Positions 21,042 through 33,818 of a stretch of DNA of 64,000 nt are shown here, piece by piece (positions within the stretch are counted from its first letter, which is position 1; each line of letters opens with the position of its first letter). Below the pieces are notes generated by a model that saw only the letters and a program-made list of their open reading frames with translations, searched no databases and was not told the origin of the DNA. The position numbers and the translations under genes are program-made. The DNA is from Trametes villosa (lineage: Eukaryota > Basidiomycota > Agaricomycetes > Polyporales > Polyporaceae): assembly GCA_002964805.2 (NCBI GenBank), contig PUDQ02000001.1, forward strand, positions 1,884,001 to 1,948,000. The letters are read 5' to 3'.

Positions 21042-23204
21042 ACGCGCAGTGATAGCATTGACAAGGGTACATTGGGTGGCGACCTCTGAGGAGCGTTCCG
21101 AAGGGACTATGCATGAGTTACGAGGGTACCAGCGGGATGTTCAAGACACATACCAAGTCCTCTACATACAGTCTGCACCTAGACTGTCATTCAGGGACCC
21201 GTGTGACGAGCGCAAGGGCCGACCGGAAGCATAGGACTGCTGCTCGCGAAGAGCATATGAACGAAAAATTGAGGGTGAAACCCACAGCACAAGAATAGTC
21301 TGAATCGAGTTCCGCGAGGCACGAAGCCTGTTCGCGGGCCGCGAAGTGCACTAAAGGACAGTCAGCCCAGTTTCCAGCCAGAGGTCCTCCTACGTCTCGA
21401 TCAGGATGTGACAACCGAGCGAGATGGTGCGCACGAAGGCCACCACTCGCTGGACGCGATAGACCCCGGGTAGCGGAAAGCAGGCAGGCCACCCAGCGCC
21501 GCACAAGGTGCCCCATCGACCTTCCAAGCCGTCCTCGTCTTTCCGCAACGCCTCCCGATCGGCCTGGGCCGGAGAGACGTCGCGGTCGGAGTTGAACAAA
21601 CTCCCCGTGACTCTGGAGCCTGCCGAGGAGAATGTCGTAGGGCGTATTTCTGGTAGTCGTGTGGGGTTGTCATCAACCGGGTCCAGCTAGAACAACACAT
21701 AGAGCAGCAGCTAGAACGCTCAGACCTTAGCCCGCTCACGAAGAGGAACGCGCAAAGGCGTCCTGTGCGGTGTGAGCCTCGCGGCCTTCGTGGTGTGGGT
21801 GTTTGGAGTGACCGTCTCTGAAACTCCGGGATGTTCTTCATCGATGTGTATGCACTTGTTTGCGATATGATTGAGCCCACGTGGCGGAGGCGCATTCTGC
21901 TCAGCGTGCTGCGTTCAGACAGGTCTCTGTACTTTCTGTACAGACACTCGACATGGCCCAGCAAACACATCCCAAACTACCTTCCGTGTTGCCCTCTGTG
22001 CCTGCTCTGCAGGATGGTATGGTGACTCTTTGCGTGATTGCGCATCTAGTTGACATTGAGGCCCTCAGTTGACACCACGCCTGAGCAAGTGAGCGCGGGT
22101 CATGCCCGCATAACAAACCCCACCGAGTACGTAGCCGGTCGTGGTTGGCATCCACATCGAGCCTGAATCATGAACTGACGGTATCACATTTACAGCACCC
22201 CAATCTTTATCTGCGCGATGCAGAACTGCTACAGGCTGTTCCCCTCTCGGGATCGAGTTATGGTGCACCGCAAGCGAGACCACGATTCAGAAGACCAGGA
22301 AGATATCATTACCTGGAACGAGTGAACGCCTGTGCCGCTACCCAACGCAGGAGCCGCGTTCTCACAGCTGAGGTGGGCAAACCTATGGCTGATGCTGCTT
22401 TCCCAAAGGTGCTTGACATCTGGCATCTCACACAGCCATGGTGCATCACGAATACGCTGCGCTCGACATGTGGTTCCTTCCTTTCCCTCTGTATGGATGA
22501 TCGCTGCCACCGAACCATTCAAGGTTCAAGTTTGCGATGGCGCATGACCTGCTCTATCTAGGTCCGGCGTGCTAGCATATCGCGGCCGGGGAGTCTGCTA
22601 GCCTGGGGCACCCATCGCCTCGGAGCTCGCCGTGCACGTCGGAGGGCGACGAGTACTACTATAGCTTCCCAATCCCGTTCTACTACTTACGAATGTGCGG
22701 GTTTGTGTGTGTAGTCAGACGTGCCTTAGTCGTCTAGGCCGGTGTGTGGCCGGGCAATGATGTAGTCGGATTCGGAGGATGTATCAGTGTTTGGCTGATA
22801 CAGGTACTTTGCGCGGGCGTTTGTTGTCAGACAGGGTCCGAGCGTCATGTCCCACACTCGAGTGAGCTTATACGAGCAGAGTTTGGCGTTCGTGAGGATC
22901 ACTGGCAGCGTCGGAGGTAGCCCAAAGGGCGAATGAGGGCTGCGAGGGGGCAGGGGGAAGATGGGGGACGACGGCTATCAGCGGAGGCGGTTGCTAGACG
23001 CGTAGCGAGGAGGCCCTGGGCGCGGGAGAGTGCGCGCTGGTGCAGACCAAGGCTCGGGTCAGTCGCTCGCTCGCCTTCTGGCTTTGCCGCTTTCGTTCCA
23101 CCTCCAGGCGGGCCTGCAGCGCTCCCTCCCCTCGTCCCCCCTCCTCCCCCTCCTGCCCACATTCTGCAGCCATACAGTCCATTCTAGGAGGCCGTGGCAG
23201 AAGA
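21042..23204. other. Gene-poor 2.2-kb region; possible decayed coding segment
   Basis: No intact gene is assignable here. On the minus strand at 21390-21700 there is a frame with coding-like composition, including 'DPVDDNPTRLPEI' and 'VYRVQRVVAFVRTISLGCHILIE', but no start, no family match and several stops outside this stretch, so it may be a decayed gene or chance. The last 250 bp should contain the promoter and 5' leader of the kelch gene at 23205. Confidence 0.4.
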
Positions 23205-26200
23205 ATGTCCTTCTTCAGCAGGAAGAAGCATACCCAACAATCGGCCAGCACTACAGTCACCCCATCATCAGCCAGTGCCGCCCTCGCACAGTTGCAACAA
23301 CCGCCGCAGGGTCAGCAGCAGAACCAAAAGCCTCTGTCAAAAGAGACCAGCTACGATAGGTGTGTTTCATCTTTCTTTCTGTCCGCTCCCCATGGCGGTC
23401 CCGCCCTCCCAAGCGTACATGCGACGGCAGCCTGATTGGTCTCGTCTCAGCGGCCTCAATGGCAGGGGTAGTCCCGCTCCAGCTGTAAACGGCGTCCAGC
23501 CTAGTATCTCCCAGCAGGCTCAGCGTACTGGTCCTAACGGTCAGGCTCCGCCACTGGGGGCGAACGGTGCCCAGCCTGCACCAATCCCGCAGCAAGGACA
23601 AGCCGGTCAACAGCAAGGTTCTGCTGCCCAGACACGACCGGCCTACCCCTGGTCGCAACGCCGGCTTCAGCTCCCTCCCCCCGTCACCATCCCGAAGCCC
23701 GGTGTCGCCCCTCCCACATCACCCTCTCCGTCGCCGTTCCCCAGATACGGTCATGCACTGCCCACCAACGCGACGACCTCTGGCGAGCTCTTCCTCTTTG
23801 GTGGTCTCGTGCGTGAGACAGTGCGCAACGACCTCTACCTGATCTCTGTGCGAGACCTGTCGGCGACTTTGTTGCAAACAACAGGCGAGATCCCCTCCCC
23901 CCGTGTCGGGCACGCAAGCGCCCTGGTTGGAAGTGTCCTAATCGTGTGGGGAGGAGACACAAAGACCAGCAACAAGGCGAAACCCGGAGACAAGCAAGAC
24001 GATGGACTGTATCTGCTTAATCTCGGTGCGTTGCCACCTATGATACGCTCTTTAGGTGTGTCTTACGCGAGTCGGCAGTATCGCGCGAGTGGACACGGGT
24101 AGCTGTATACGGCCCCTCGCCTGTTGGTCGTTATGGGCATGCGGTGACGATGGTTGGATCGAAGTTCTACGTCTTCGGTGGACAGGTCGACGGAGAGTTC
24201 TTGAACGATCTCTGGTCATTCGACCTCAATTCGCGTAAGTGTCTACTCATACCCGACATTTGCCCAGATCACTTCATGCTGAGTTGATGTCTTGCAGTAA
24301 GGTCGAAGGCGACATGGGAACTGGTCGAGCCTGTGGAAGGTTCACCGCGACCCCCGAAGCGGACGAGCCATGTATGTGTCACGTATAACGAGAAGATCAT
24401 CCTGTGCGTCCAGTTCATCGCATTCCGCTTTCATCTTCACTCATATCCTGTTATCTATACAGCTTCGGAGGCACTGATTGTCAATATCACTACAACGACA
24501 CATGGGCGTTCGACACGACGACCAACACATGGTCCGAGCTTAACTGCATCGGCTTCATTCCGTCACCACGCGAGGGTCACTCGGCTGCTATGGTTGACGA
24601 CGTAGTCTACGTCTTCGGTGGCAGGGGCGTTGACGGCAAGGACCTTGGCGACCTCGGTGCCTTCAAGATCTCCAGTACGTACACCGTCCCAGTTACGCCG
24701 TGATGGAGCTTACTCACATCCGCCCTAGATCAGAGATGGTACATGTTCCAGAAGATGGGTCCTGCGCCAACCCCCAGGTCGGGTCATGCTATGGCGTCCA
24801 TGGGTTCGAGGGTGTTCGTACTGGGAGGTCTGGGTGGAGAGTCCTTGAATACTCAGAAGCCCGAGGATCCGTCGATCGTCCACGTGCTTGACACCAGTAA
24901 GCCGGCCTTTCCTCGCTTCCCAGAAACGATCCTCACCTTGCCCAGAACACATCAAGTACCCGGACTCCAGCAAACCCCCTCCGGCCGGTTTGGCAGGACG
25001 AAAGTCGCAAATCGGTCCCCAGCCTATCCAGAAGCCTGGAAGCGACTCCGGTACCCCCAACGCCAATCGCCCCATCTCGCCCTCTTATGACCACGGCGGT
25101 TCGGACAGCGACAACGTCCAGCGTGCGGTCTCGCCGAGCGGTCGCTCGAAGACCCCGAACGGCACCATTGCGCCCATCGCTGCGGTGAAGGGCAAGAGTC
25201 GGGCGCGCGATGAGGAGTACGACGGCGAGAGCAGTCCCGAGCACACAGAGCCTGCGTTCCGGGATAGCGCTGTGTCGCCAGAGGGTACACGAGCGAAGAG
25301 CCCTCCGAATACCGCTAGCCGCGCGGTGTCGCCGGCCCAGGGTGTCTCTGCCGACGTTTACGACCCGAATGGGCCTCAGGTCAGCCTGGCAAGCGTCATG
25401 ATGTCCCGCAACGGCGTTTCCGCTCGTAGCCCGTCTCCCGTTGTTGTCGATCGCTCGAAGGCTCCCCTCGAGGCGCTCTATAAGCCAAGTTCGCCCACGG
25501 TCAATGGGTTCGCGCACACGAAGCCTGGCTCCACCGGCAACATCACCGCAGACCTCATCCGCGATCTGAAGGACAAGGAGGCTGAGGTTGAGTCGCTCAA
25601 GAAGAAGGAAGCGTGGATGAAGGCCGCGCTGCTCAAGGCCGAGCGCTCCGGGTTCATCTACGCCGAGTCGGAGGAAGAGCTGTCCTCGCGCGCGGACGAT
25701 GACGACATCGACGGCCGCAAGGTGACGGAGATGGTGATCAACCTGAAGCAGCTCAAGGCGAAGATCCAAGTACGTAGTTTACCTCATCGTGTGCGAAGCG
25801 GCGCGCTGACATTGCATCACAGGCAACCGTGCTCGAGCGGGCAAACGAGGCGTCACACCGGGTCCAGGAGGCCGAGCGCCTCCGGTCAAGCGCCGTCCAG
25901 GAGGCGGCCTTCTACCGCGCCAAGCTCGCTGCGATCGAGTCCTCCTCTGACAACGAGCTCGCTAGGGTCGAGCGGGAGCGCACAGCTGATTTGGAGCGTC
26001 AGCTCTCCGCGGTGCTTGCGGGTCAGGCGGAACGCGATCGCAAGATCAAGGAGCTCAACGACTCGCTCTCGCTGCAGACGACCCTCTTGGAGCAGGCTGA
26101 GGCCCGGGCAGAGGATGCGTCGAAGCGTGCCGATACCCTTGCGCACTCGCATGAGCGGGACAACGATGACCAGACCGTCCTGCGCGAGCGGAACGCCGTC

Positions 26201-28073
26201 CTCGAGACTCTGTTGAGGGAGCAGTCTGAGAAGCTGCTGGAGCAGACGTCCATTGCTGAGCAGCGCGAGGCGGACTACATCAAGGCGCAGACGCAACTCG
26301 ACGACCTCCTCCACTCCCAAGACCAGCACGTCCGCGCCCTGCAGCAGACCCGGGATGCGATGGATGCTGCCTCGTCGCGTGCCGATGAGGTCGACGCCCA
26401 GTACAGCCGCGCTCGCGAGCAGATTGCCCAACTCGAGGCCGACGTTGCTGAACTCCGCGGCGAGCTGGAGGCGCGCACGACCGAGGTCGAGAACGCGCGC
26501 GTCCGCCTCGCAGACGTCGAGAACTCGTGGGCCAAGTCGCGCGAAGAGGCCGACGCGTTCCGCGCGGTCACGACGGGCAGCCTCGGCAAGCTCCTCGACT
26601 CGCACCACGAACTGCGCACGGACGAGGACCGGCTCACGCGCGGCCACCAGGAGAAGCTCAACGCACTGCAGGCGGAGATCGCGTCCCTGCGGGACATGCT
26701 CAAGGACGCGACGCGCCGCGCGCAGGAGGCGCAGGACGAGCTCGCCGACCAGCGCCGCAAGGCGCGCGAGGCGGAGGCAGAGACGCTCTCGCTCCGCTCG
26801 CAGGTCGTTGGCTTCCGCACGCAGTTGTCGATGGCGCTCGCCGACAGCGGGCGCCTCCGCAAGGAGCTGAACACGAAGGAGTCTGAGCTGCACTCGAAGG
26901 GCAAGGAGGCGTCTGCCACTGCGCTGCGTCTCGAGGCCATGCGCAGCTACCTCGCCGCCAACGGCATTGTCGCCGAGGACGAGGATGGGAACCCCCTTCG
27001 GGCGGACGACGTCACCTCTGCGCGCATCCAGGAGCTCGAGGACAGGCTGGCGGAGCGTACTCGTGCGCACGAGATTGCGGAGCGAGAGGTGCAGACTCTG
27101 CTCCGGCAGAAGCAGGACGCGGACAACCAGGTCGAGTCCCTCTCCGCTCAGCTGGACCGCGTCCGGGCGACCCAGAGCCCCGCGCGTCGGAATGGCGCTG
27201 ATGCGGCCGCGGAGGCTCGTGCTGTCGAGCTCGAGCAGAAGCTGGAGGAGACGGAGAACTCCTACAAGGCGCGCCTGGCGCAGCTTGAGGAGGATTATCA
27301 GCTCGCCGTCCACTATGTGAAGTGAGCATCATCGATTCTCTTACCGGACTTCACTTTGCTAAACATACCACAGGGCTACCGAGAAGACCATGCGCAAGAT
27401 GAAGGAGGAGCTTACCAAGCAGAAGAACCTCAACTCGAGCATGCAAGCCGAGATCGAGCGCGGGTCTGCCTCCCCCAGCATGCGTCTGCGTGGGCTCAAC
27501 GGCCGCGGGACCCCGTCTTCCGACGACGGCAACGAGGTCTTGCGGAACCAGCTGCAGGACGCTCAGCGCCAGGTTCAGCGCCTTAACAACGACAACAAGG
27601 AGCTGCGCAACCGCATCGACACGCTCGAGCAGGACCTCGCGCACATGCGGGAGACGTTCATCTCCGTCCAGCGCGAGTCGGACGAGCGCATGGCCAACAT
27701 CCGAGAGCTCGAGCAGGACGTCGAGCGTCTGCAGAACGCGCTCGTCGTCGCCCGCGGCGGGCAGGACGAGAGCATGTTGGAGCAGCTCAGCAACGAAAAC
27801 ACGACGCTCAAGCGGGAGAACGACCAGCTCTCGCACAAGATCGAGCTCCTCCTCGCAGTCGACCAGGGCAACTTCGGCGCCGGGCGCCCCGTCTCCGGCT
27901 TCTCCGAGCGCCGAGCAAGCACCTCGAGTTCAGAAAACGCGATGGCCTTCGAGCACCTCTCGAGCGAACTGGACGACTGGCAACGCCAGCTGGCGAGCTC
28001 GATGAGCACCCGCAGGCCAGCCGATTACGATTCCCCTTCTCACGGGCATGAGCGGACACGCTCACGGTCATGA
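23205..28073 (+). CDS. Tea1-like kelch-repeat and coiled-coil cell-polarity protein
   Basis: Tea1/Kel-type proteins are carried on microtubule plus ends or actin cables and mark growing cell tips. Starts [15 protein letters not shown] at 23205; a Gln/Pro-rich segment follows, then six kelch blades between about 23730 and 24890, including '[18 protein letters not shown]', '[10 protein letters not shown]', '[18 protein letters not shown]', '[17 protein letters not shown]', '[12 protein letters not shown]' and '[12 protein letters not shown]'. A phosphorylatable Ser/Pro linker (24950-25540) precedes a very long coiled coil (about 25540-27850) with continuous heptad-like Leu/Ala spacing. The end has a Ser/Arg-rich tail and stops TGA at 28071-28073. 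Introns are clear near 25771-25822 and 27324-27374. Overall plan and length (about 1,350 residues) match Tea1-like proteins. The paralogue at 7264-9131 has only the propeller. Start chosen because the upstream open frame has no ATG. Confidence 0.88.
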
Positions 28074-28288
28074 CCTCCTCGCGACGTATTTATGCTGGCA
28101 TATACCCCCATATCTGCCGCCCCGCTCGTGCACGCTCGTTTTCATCCTCGCTCGTCTCTATCTCTCGTATCATAATGTTTTTTGCTGTCTATGCGGTATA
28201 GTTGCGATTGAATATACTAATTTTGCACGACACATTGGGAGAGATGCAATGAAATCGTCTGGACTGCGATACAATGGGCATGAAGCTA

Positions 28289-31200
28289 CTACGACTGTGT
28301 GTCACCGGCGGCGCGCTGTGTCCATTCGATGGCCTTGGCTTTGACTGCTGCCTGCCCTTCCTCATCTCCTAGTCGACGCTCAATCTCAAGCCACTTCTTG
28401 AAGAATGACCTGCGCCGATGAGTCAATACGTGCCCAAGCATGCTATGCTCAGCCACTTACTTCGCTTTGTGGCTAGTCATTTTGAGAGCCAATACGCGGT
28501 TGAAGAGATTCCTAGGGGGATGTCAACGATACGTTCGCAAGACAGCAGGCGAGAATCGCCCACCTCAAGCTCATGATGTCGCCTTGCACGGCCTCCATGT
28601 CGATGTAGATGGACCACATATCCCAGCGCTTGGAATGCGAGTCGACGATGCCTTCGAAAATGGTCTTGCCGCGCTCTGGGTCGCCCAGCTTGTACTCGAG
28701 TTGTGCGAACTTGCAGATGGTCTTCAGGTCTGTGAAACGACGGCAACGTCAGTGGGCGAAGCTGATTAATCGAACGAGGGTCATTTACGTTTGCGTTTCT
28801 CGAGGCTCTGTAAGCTGCGAGGAAGGAGCTTCCGTGCCTCCTCCAGCATGCCGCGCTTGAGGTAGTGCTCGGCGTAGAGAGTCCACACTTTGGAGCTCTG
28901 TGAGAACTTCTTGGCTGTCTTCTTGAACTGCTCCTCTGCTTTCTGTGATTACGGAGCGGTCGCATCAGGTCAGCGACGTCTATCTTGTCCGAGATGATTG
29001 AGACGTACCTCAGACTTGTCGCTCTGCTCGAAGATCTCCGCCATACGGAGGTGAACCGTCTTCGAGTCGTTGTGGCGAGCAGCGTCCTTGAAGGTAGCCT
29101 CCAGCGACTCGTCGGTGCCGTAGACGTTCTCCAGGTTCAGGAGCGCGATCCAGACGTTCAGCTTCTCCTGCTCCTCGCGGAAGTTGATCGTCTTCAGCGC
29201 ACGCTTCGCGATCTCGCGCGCCTTGTCGATCTCCGAGATCTGCAGCTGGAACGACATGTACTGGATCCAGAGGTAGGACGAGTTCGGCGAGCCGAGAAGG
29301 AGGCGCTCGAAGTCGGCGTTGGACTCGGGGACCTTGGTGTGCATGTCCGCGGTCAGGTCCTGCTCGATCTCCTTGCGCTTTTTCTTCTTCTTCTTGCCCT
29401 CCTGCTCGTGGTCCGAGTCGCTCTCATCTTCAGACCCCATCTCGACATCCTCGGTCGGGTCGGGAGCTGTCCACTGGAAGCCATCCGCAAGATTGAGGGC
29501 TTGTGCGGGTTTACTTGCGGGTGCAGCTGCTGAGCTTCTCGACGGCCGCTGAAGGTCAAGTGTGAGATCGACATCCATGGCCGCGTCGTCGCCGTCTTCA
29601 GACTCCTCGTCTTCGGACTGTTCGCCCTCCTGGACGTCCTTCGCATCCTCGTCCTCGCCTTCGCCCTCGTCATTGTCGTCGTCATCCCCCTCGGCGTCGT
29701 CCACAACGCCAAAAGAGGTCGCAGGCTCGTCTTCGTCCTCAGACTCAGACTCCTCTTGCTCAAAATCCTTCTCTTCGAAGTAAGAAGGCTTGAGACCGAA
29801 GGATATGCGGCGCTTCTCGAGGTCTATGGAGCGGATGACAGCCTTGACCTTGTCACCTTCGCGGAAGCTCCGGAGGGCCAACACAACGTCTGCGTCTTTG
29901 TTGTCGGACAGCTAAACCGAAAGGCGTCATGAGCATGCATAGGTTGCAAAGGATAAACGGAACTGACCTCAGACTTGTGACAGAGGCCGCTGAGCTTCGA
30001 GCCTTCGATCTCGATGAACAGACCGTAGTCCTCGACCCTCTTGACGCGGCCATCAACCTTCTGACCCTCAGACAGATCGGACAGGCTGAGCTGGGACCGG
30101 TTGTCGCGCTTGAGGTCTCCGGAACGGAAGGACAGTTCAACCTGCTTCTTCTCGACGTTGACGCTGTACGCTGTGTCAGATACGACGAAAAGGAGGATTG
30201 TCTAAGTACACACCTGAGAATACGGCCCTTGACAAGCTGGTTCACCGTGAAGCGGCTCTTCCAGTCCTTGACATACTGTAGCAGGTGAGCGCAACGAGAC
30301 CAGCAGTGGATGTACTACACTTACGTCGTCAAAGAGCTCCTTGATCTGTACTCGAGCATCGATGTCGCGGCCCAGAGTCACGAATAACCCGTGCTCCGCA
30401 ACGCTCTTGATGAAGCCACGGACGGTGTCGCCGACCTTGATCTGGCTTAACGAGGTGATTTCGCAGTCGACGATCGGCTTATCCTGTGAGGGGAAGAGAC
30501 GAGACATGCGCGTCGACAGCGCCAACTGTCGCCGCTCCTTGTCGACCGAAAGCACGACAGCCTTCAGCACAGAGTCGACAGCAGGGAAGGGCTTGCCGCT
30601 CTCGTAGTCATCCGCCGCATCGGTGGGGTGGAGGATACCGGAGATAGCGTTCGTGAGCTTGACGAGGGCGCCATAGCGGTTGTGACGGAGGACACGGCCG
30701 CCGACAAGCTGGCCAGGCTGCACGGTGTCCAAAGACAGGTGTGTCTTCTGAAGGATCGCCTCTTTCTCCTTCGGTTTCGACGCGACCAGCACAAAGCCCT
30801 TCTCCGGGTTTCGCGAAGTGACGACGAGGTCCTGCAGCTTGTCGCCGGCCTTCAGCGTCGAACGGAGCTGCGCCACCGATACCTCCCTGCGGTTCGCGAG
30901 GTTGTTAAGGGAGAGCAGGGCGGTGACCTGCGTGGGCTGGAGGGTGACGACGGCCTTGTCCTTGCGGATGTCGGAAACGACGCCCTCGACAATGTCCCCG
31001 ATGTCTACACCACTGATGTCCGTGATGGCCGACTTGAAGTTCGGCGACGCTTGCCGGATGCTGGCCGTGATACGCCCAGTCTCTGCGTCGACAGCGATGA
31101 TGCGGACTTGCACCGGCTTGCCAATGGGGAAGGCAGCCGACAAGGAAGACAGCGCAGTTTCGCTACGCAACAATGAGATGAGCTGCGGGTAGAATGGCCA

Positions 31201-33477
31201 CGTTCTCGCACACGTACCTTGCCTCGCGCGCAGGGACGCTCGCCTTCAGGTTGTTGTAGAACTCAACCTGTAAGCTCTTGTCGGAGACCTTGAAGACGAC
31301 GGCATGGGTCACGACCCCGACTTGTGCGTCGCTAAGCTGCGAAACAATCGGCAAAGTGGACTCCACGAGAGTCTTCTTCGCGGTGAGGGCGATCCGCTTG
31401 CGCTCGGAGTCGACAACCAGGACCTGGAACGATGTCAGAGACAAGCATAACGCGTTGCCACAGATAACCTACTCGGCACTTGATGCTGCCTCCAGGCTTG
31501 AAGCGCTTTTGAGGGTGCTTCAACGTGATGTCGGCGTAATGGTTTGGCCAGATGACGCCGTCGACGTTTCCAGAGATGGACACGAAGAGCGCGGTGTCCG
31601 TGAGTTTCTTCACCGTTCCCTTGATGAGCTCGCCAACTTGAACGTCGCCAACCTGCAGGAACTTCTGGGCGAGTACTGACGGCCGTAGGGAGAGCTGCAG
31701 AATGCCGTCCAGTGGGAAGTAGCCGGTGACTCGCGCTCGATGTACGGTCCCGACTTTCCAAGCACCGGACTGTGGTGAAAGCGTAGGGACGTGCTCATCG
31801 GAGACTTGCGAGATCTATAAGACATCAGTAAAGGCTGGAGTGGTGCGGTCGTGGGAGGCGTACATGCACGAAGCCTTCGACTTCCGAGCCGACCTGAACG
31901 ATGAGGCCACGTTCGCCCTCCACCCGGAGCACCTTGACAGCCTCCAAGGTCGTCCCGACCGGATACGCTTCCCGCAAGTCAGACGCAGAGTCGTCCGAGG
32001 CGGCAGACTTGGCGCTGTACTTAACTACGTGGTCTGCCAAGGAAAGAGCGAACCTGGGCGGCGTCGAAGGACTGATGTCGTACAAGATCCGCGCCTTCAG
32101 CTTCCGACCGATTTTGTAGTTGTCCTCCGGGTCGCCCGGCGCAAGGTGGAACTGGTCGACAGTGCCATCGAAGAACCCGAGTACTTGGAGAATGAGGCCA
32201 TCAGGTTGTACGGCCGTCACCAACGACTGTACAAGGGCCCCAGGAACCACAGACTTGACGCTGCTCACTTCCGTGAGCTGAAATAGAGGAATAAGTAGCG
32301 GCCTTGTTCGTATATATTCTGCACATACCGACGCAGACTTGAGCGTATGTTCATCGACGGACACGTTGCATGTCCGGCCATTCCCAGACAGTTTCGACAC
32401 GGTGACGTCCAGCAAACGTCCTACGTGCAACCTCTTCTCCTTGTCAAAGGGCCCCTGTTGTGCGTCCTTGAAGGACAGGAACCCAGAGACTTCGGGAACA
32501 CCGAGGTCGAGGATGTAACCGTGGTCCTCCACGCTCTTAACTGAAGCAGAGAGGGTCTGCATGGCTATGAGCATAATTTCAGGGGATTGAAAGGCCCACT
32601 CACAAAACCTGTTCGGAGGTCCGCTTTCGCTACACCCTCATTGACCCTCTCCGGGATGAGGCTCAGCTCCACCCGCCTACTAGCCTTCTGGACCTCATCA
32701 CGAGCACGTCCAAGGCCGGTGGCATCCGTCGAGCCGGGGGCGTGCACTGCGCTGACAACTGCCCGAACGTACTGGCCGGGTTGGAAGATTTCGAATAGGT
32801 CAGGAACGTGGGACGCGGACGCTTCTTCCTCTTCATCGTCTGCCGACTGCATCTCCGCGTCGTCCATGTTTTCCAGGATGTGGGTGAGCTGGTTGGATAT
32901 TTGGGTAATAGGAACATGGGCAAAGAGCTGGTTGGGAAGAGACACGATGAGGGCAAGTGGTTCCACCGCGACCACTTGGCCAAGTATCTTCATGCCGGTA
33001 ACAACTCGCTGTACGCATAATGAGCACGCTTGCTTTTCGGAAACACGCCTGTGGCCATACCTTGTAGTTGAGATGCTCTATCCGTATTGTGTTCGCCTTC
33101 TTGCCATCCTTGTCCACAGACTTGGACTTCGAGGTAACTTCAGACTTCCGCCTCCGCTTAGTCGAGGTCTCCTTCGCAGCGTCCTGTCACAAGTATTGAG
33201 CAGGTGAACATCCCACAGCGAAACTATGACTTACCGCGAACAGCTCCTTGTCCGCTTCCTTGGCGGCTTCCGCCCGTAATGTTTTAACCTCGAGAGGTGT
33301 TAGGCTCGTGCCTCCACCTCGCGGGAAGTCGATCTCGTCTGCGACGAGCGTGGAGGCAGGTTGGGCAGGCTTCGGTGCCTCATCCTTCGACTTCTTCGCC
33401 GCCTTGTCTGTTTTCGTCTTCTTGGCTTTGGGACTGCCCGAGGTCTCGTCAAGGACGCGCTTCTTTCCAGCAGCCAT
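28289..33477 (-). CDS. RRP5: rRNA biogenesis protein Rrp5 (S1 repeats plus HAT repeats)
   Basis: Nucleolar factor needed for processing of both 18S and 5.8S/25S pre-rRNA; the S1 array binds RNA and the HAT tail contacts the small-subunit processome. Starts [15 protein letters not shown] at 33477 with a Lys-rich N-terminus. Many S1-type blocks follow, for example '[11 protein letters not shown]', '[23 protein letters not shown]', '[22 protein letters not shown]' and '[23 protein letters not shown]', with a highly acidic linker at about 29540-29780. The C-terminal third has HAT motifs: '[21 protein letters not shown]', '[20 protein letters not shown]' and, after further introns, 'LLPRSLQSL' and '[16 protein letters not shown]'. 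Ends with '[10 protein letters not shown]' and TAG at 28291-28289. At least ten introns. Convergent with the Tea1-like gene, 215 bp apart, and divergent from SF3A2. Confidence 0.92.
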
Positions 33478-33818
33478 GTCGCGTTAGGTCGTCAATGAGA
33501 ACCTATTTTGTGGGGGCAATAGATCGAGCACCAGCTTCCCAAGTGCCGTAAGCCTGCCAGCAGCAAAGACCGAGAAACAGAGGGGTCGAGGAGAGTCGAG
33601 GAGTGAGAGCAGCCCAGCAGCGCGCCCTGCAATTGCTGCAGCGGCCCAAATTTTGCCGCCGGTAAGTGAGCAGCGATCGGTCAGATGCGATCTTGAGCGC
33701 TGTTATTCCTGACTAAGCAAAACCGTCCCTTGCTTCGGTGCGCTCTGCTGTGTGCGCTCTCGATTCTCTTTCACGAGTCTCCACCTCCCTCATCCACTCT
33801 CTGTCCTAACTAGACAAA
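33478..33818. promoter_or_regulatory. Bidirectional promoter between RRP5 and SF3A2
   Basis: This 341-bp region separates two divergent housekeeping genes, so it must drive both. A pyrimidine-rich tract just before the SF3A2 ATG (33750-33815) is typical of fungal transcription start regions. No TATA box is evident. Confidence 0.5.

Noticed and set aside
22780..22802. 8-bp perfect hairpin tgtatcag-7-ctgataca
   Set aside because: Short, single, and not next to a gene end or U-tract; can arise by chance in 64 kb.
25886..27313. 475-residue open frame antisense to the Tea1-like coiled coil
   Set aside because: It is the mirror of a GC-rich, Leu/Glu-rich coiled-coil frame; such sequence lacks antisense stops. 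No motif and no promoter context.
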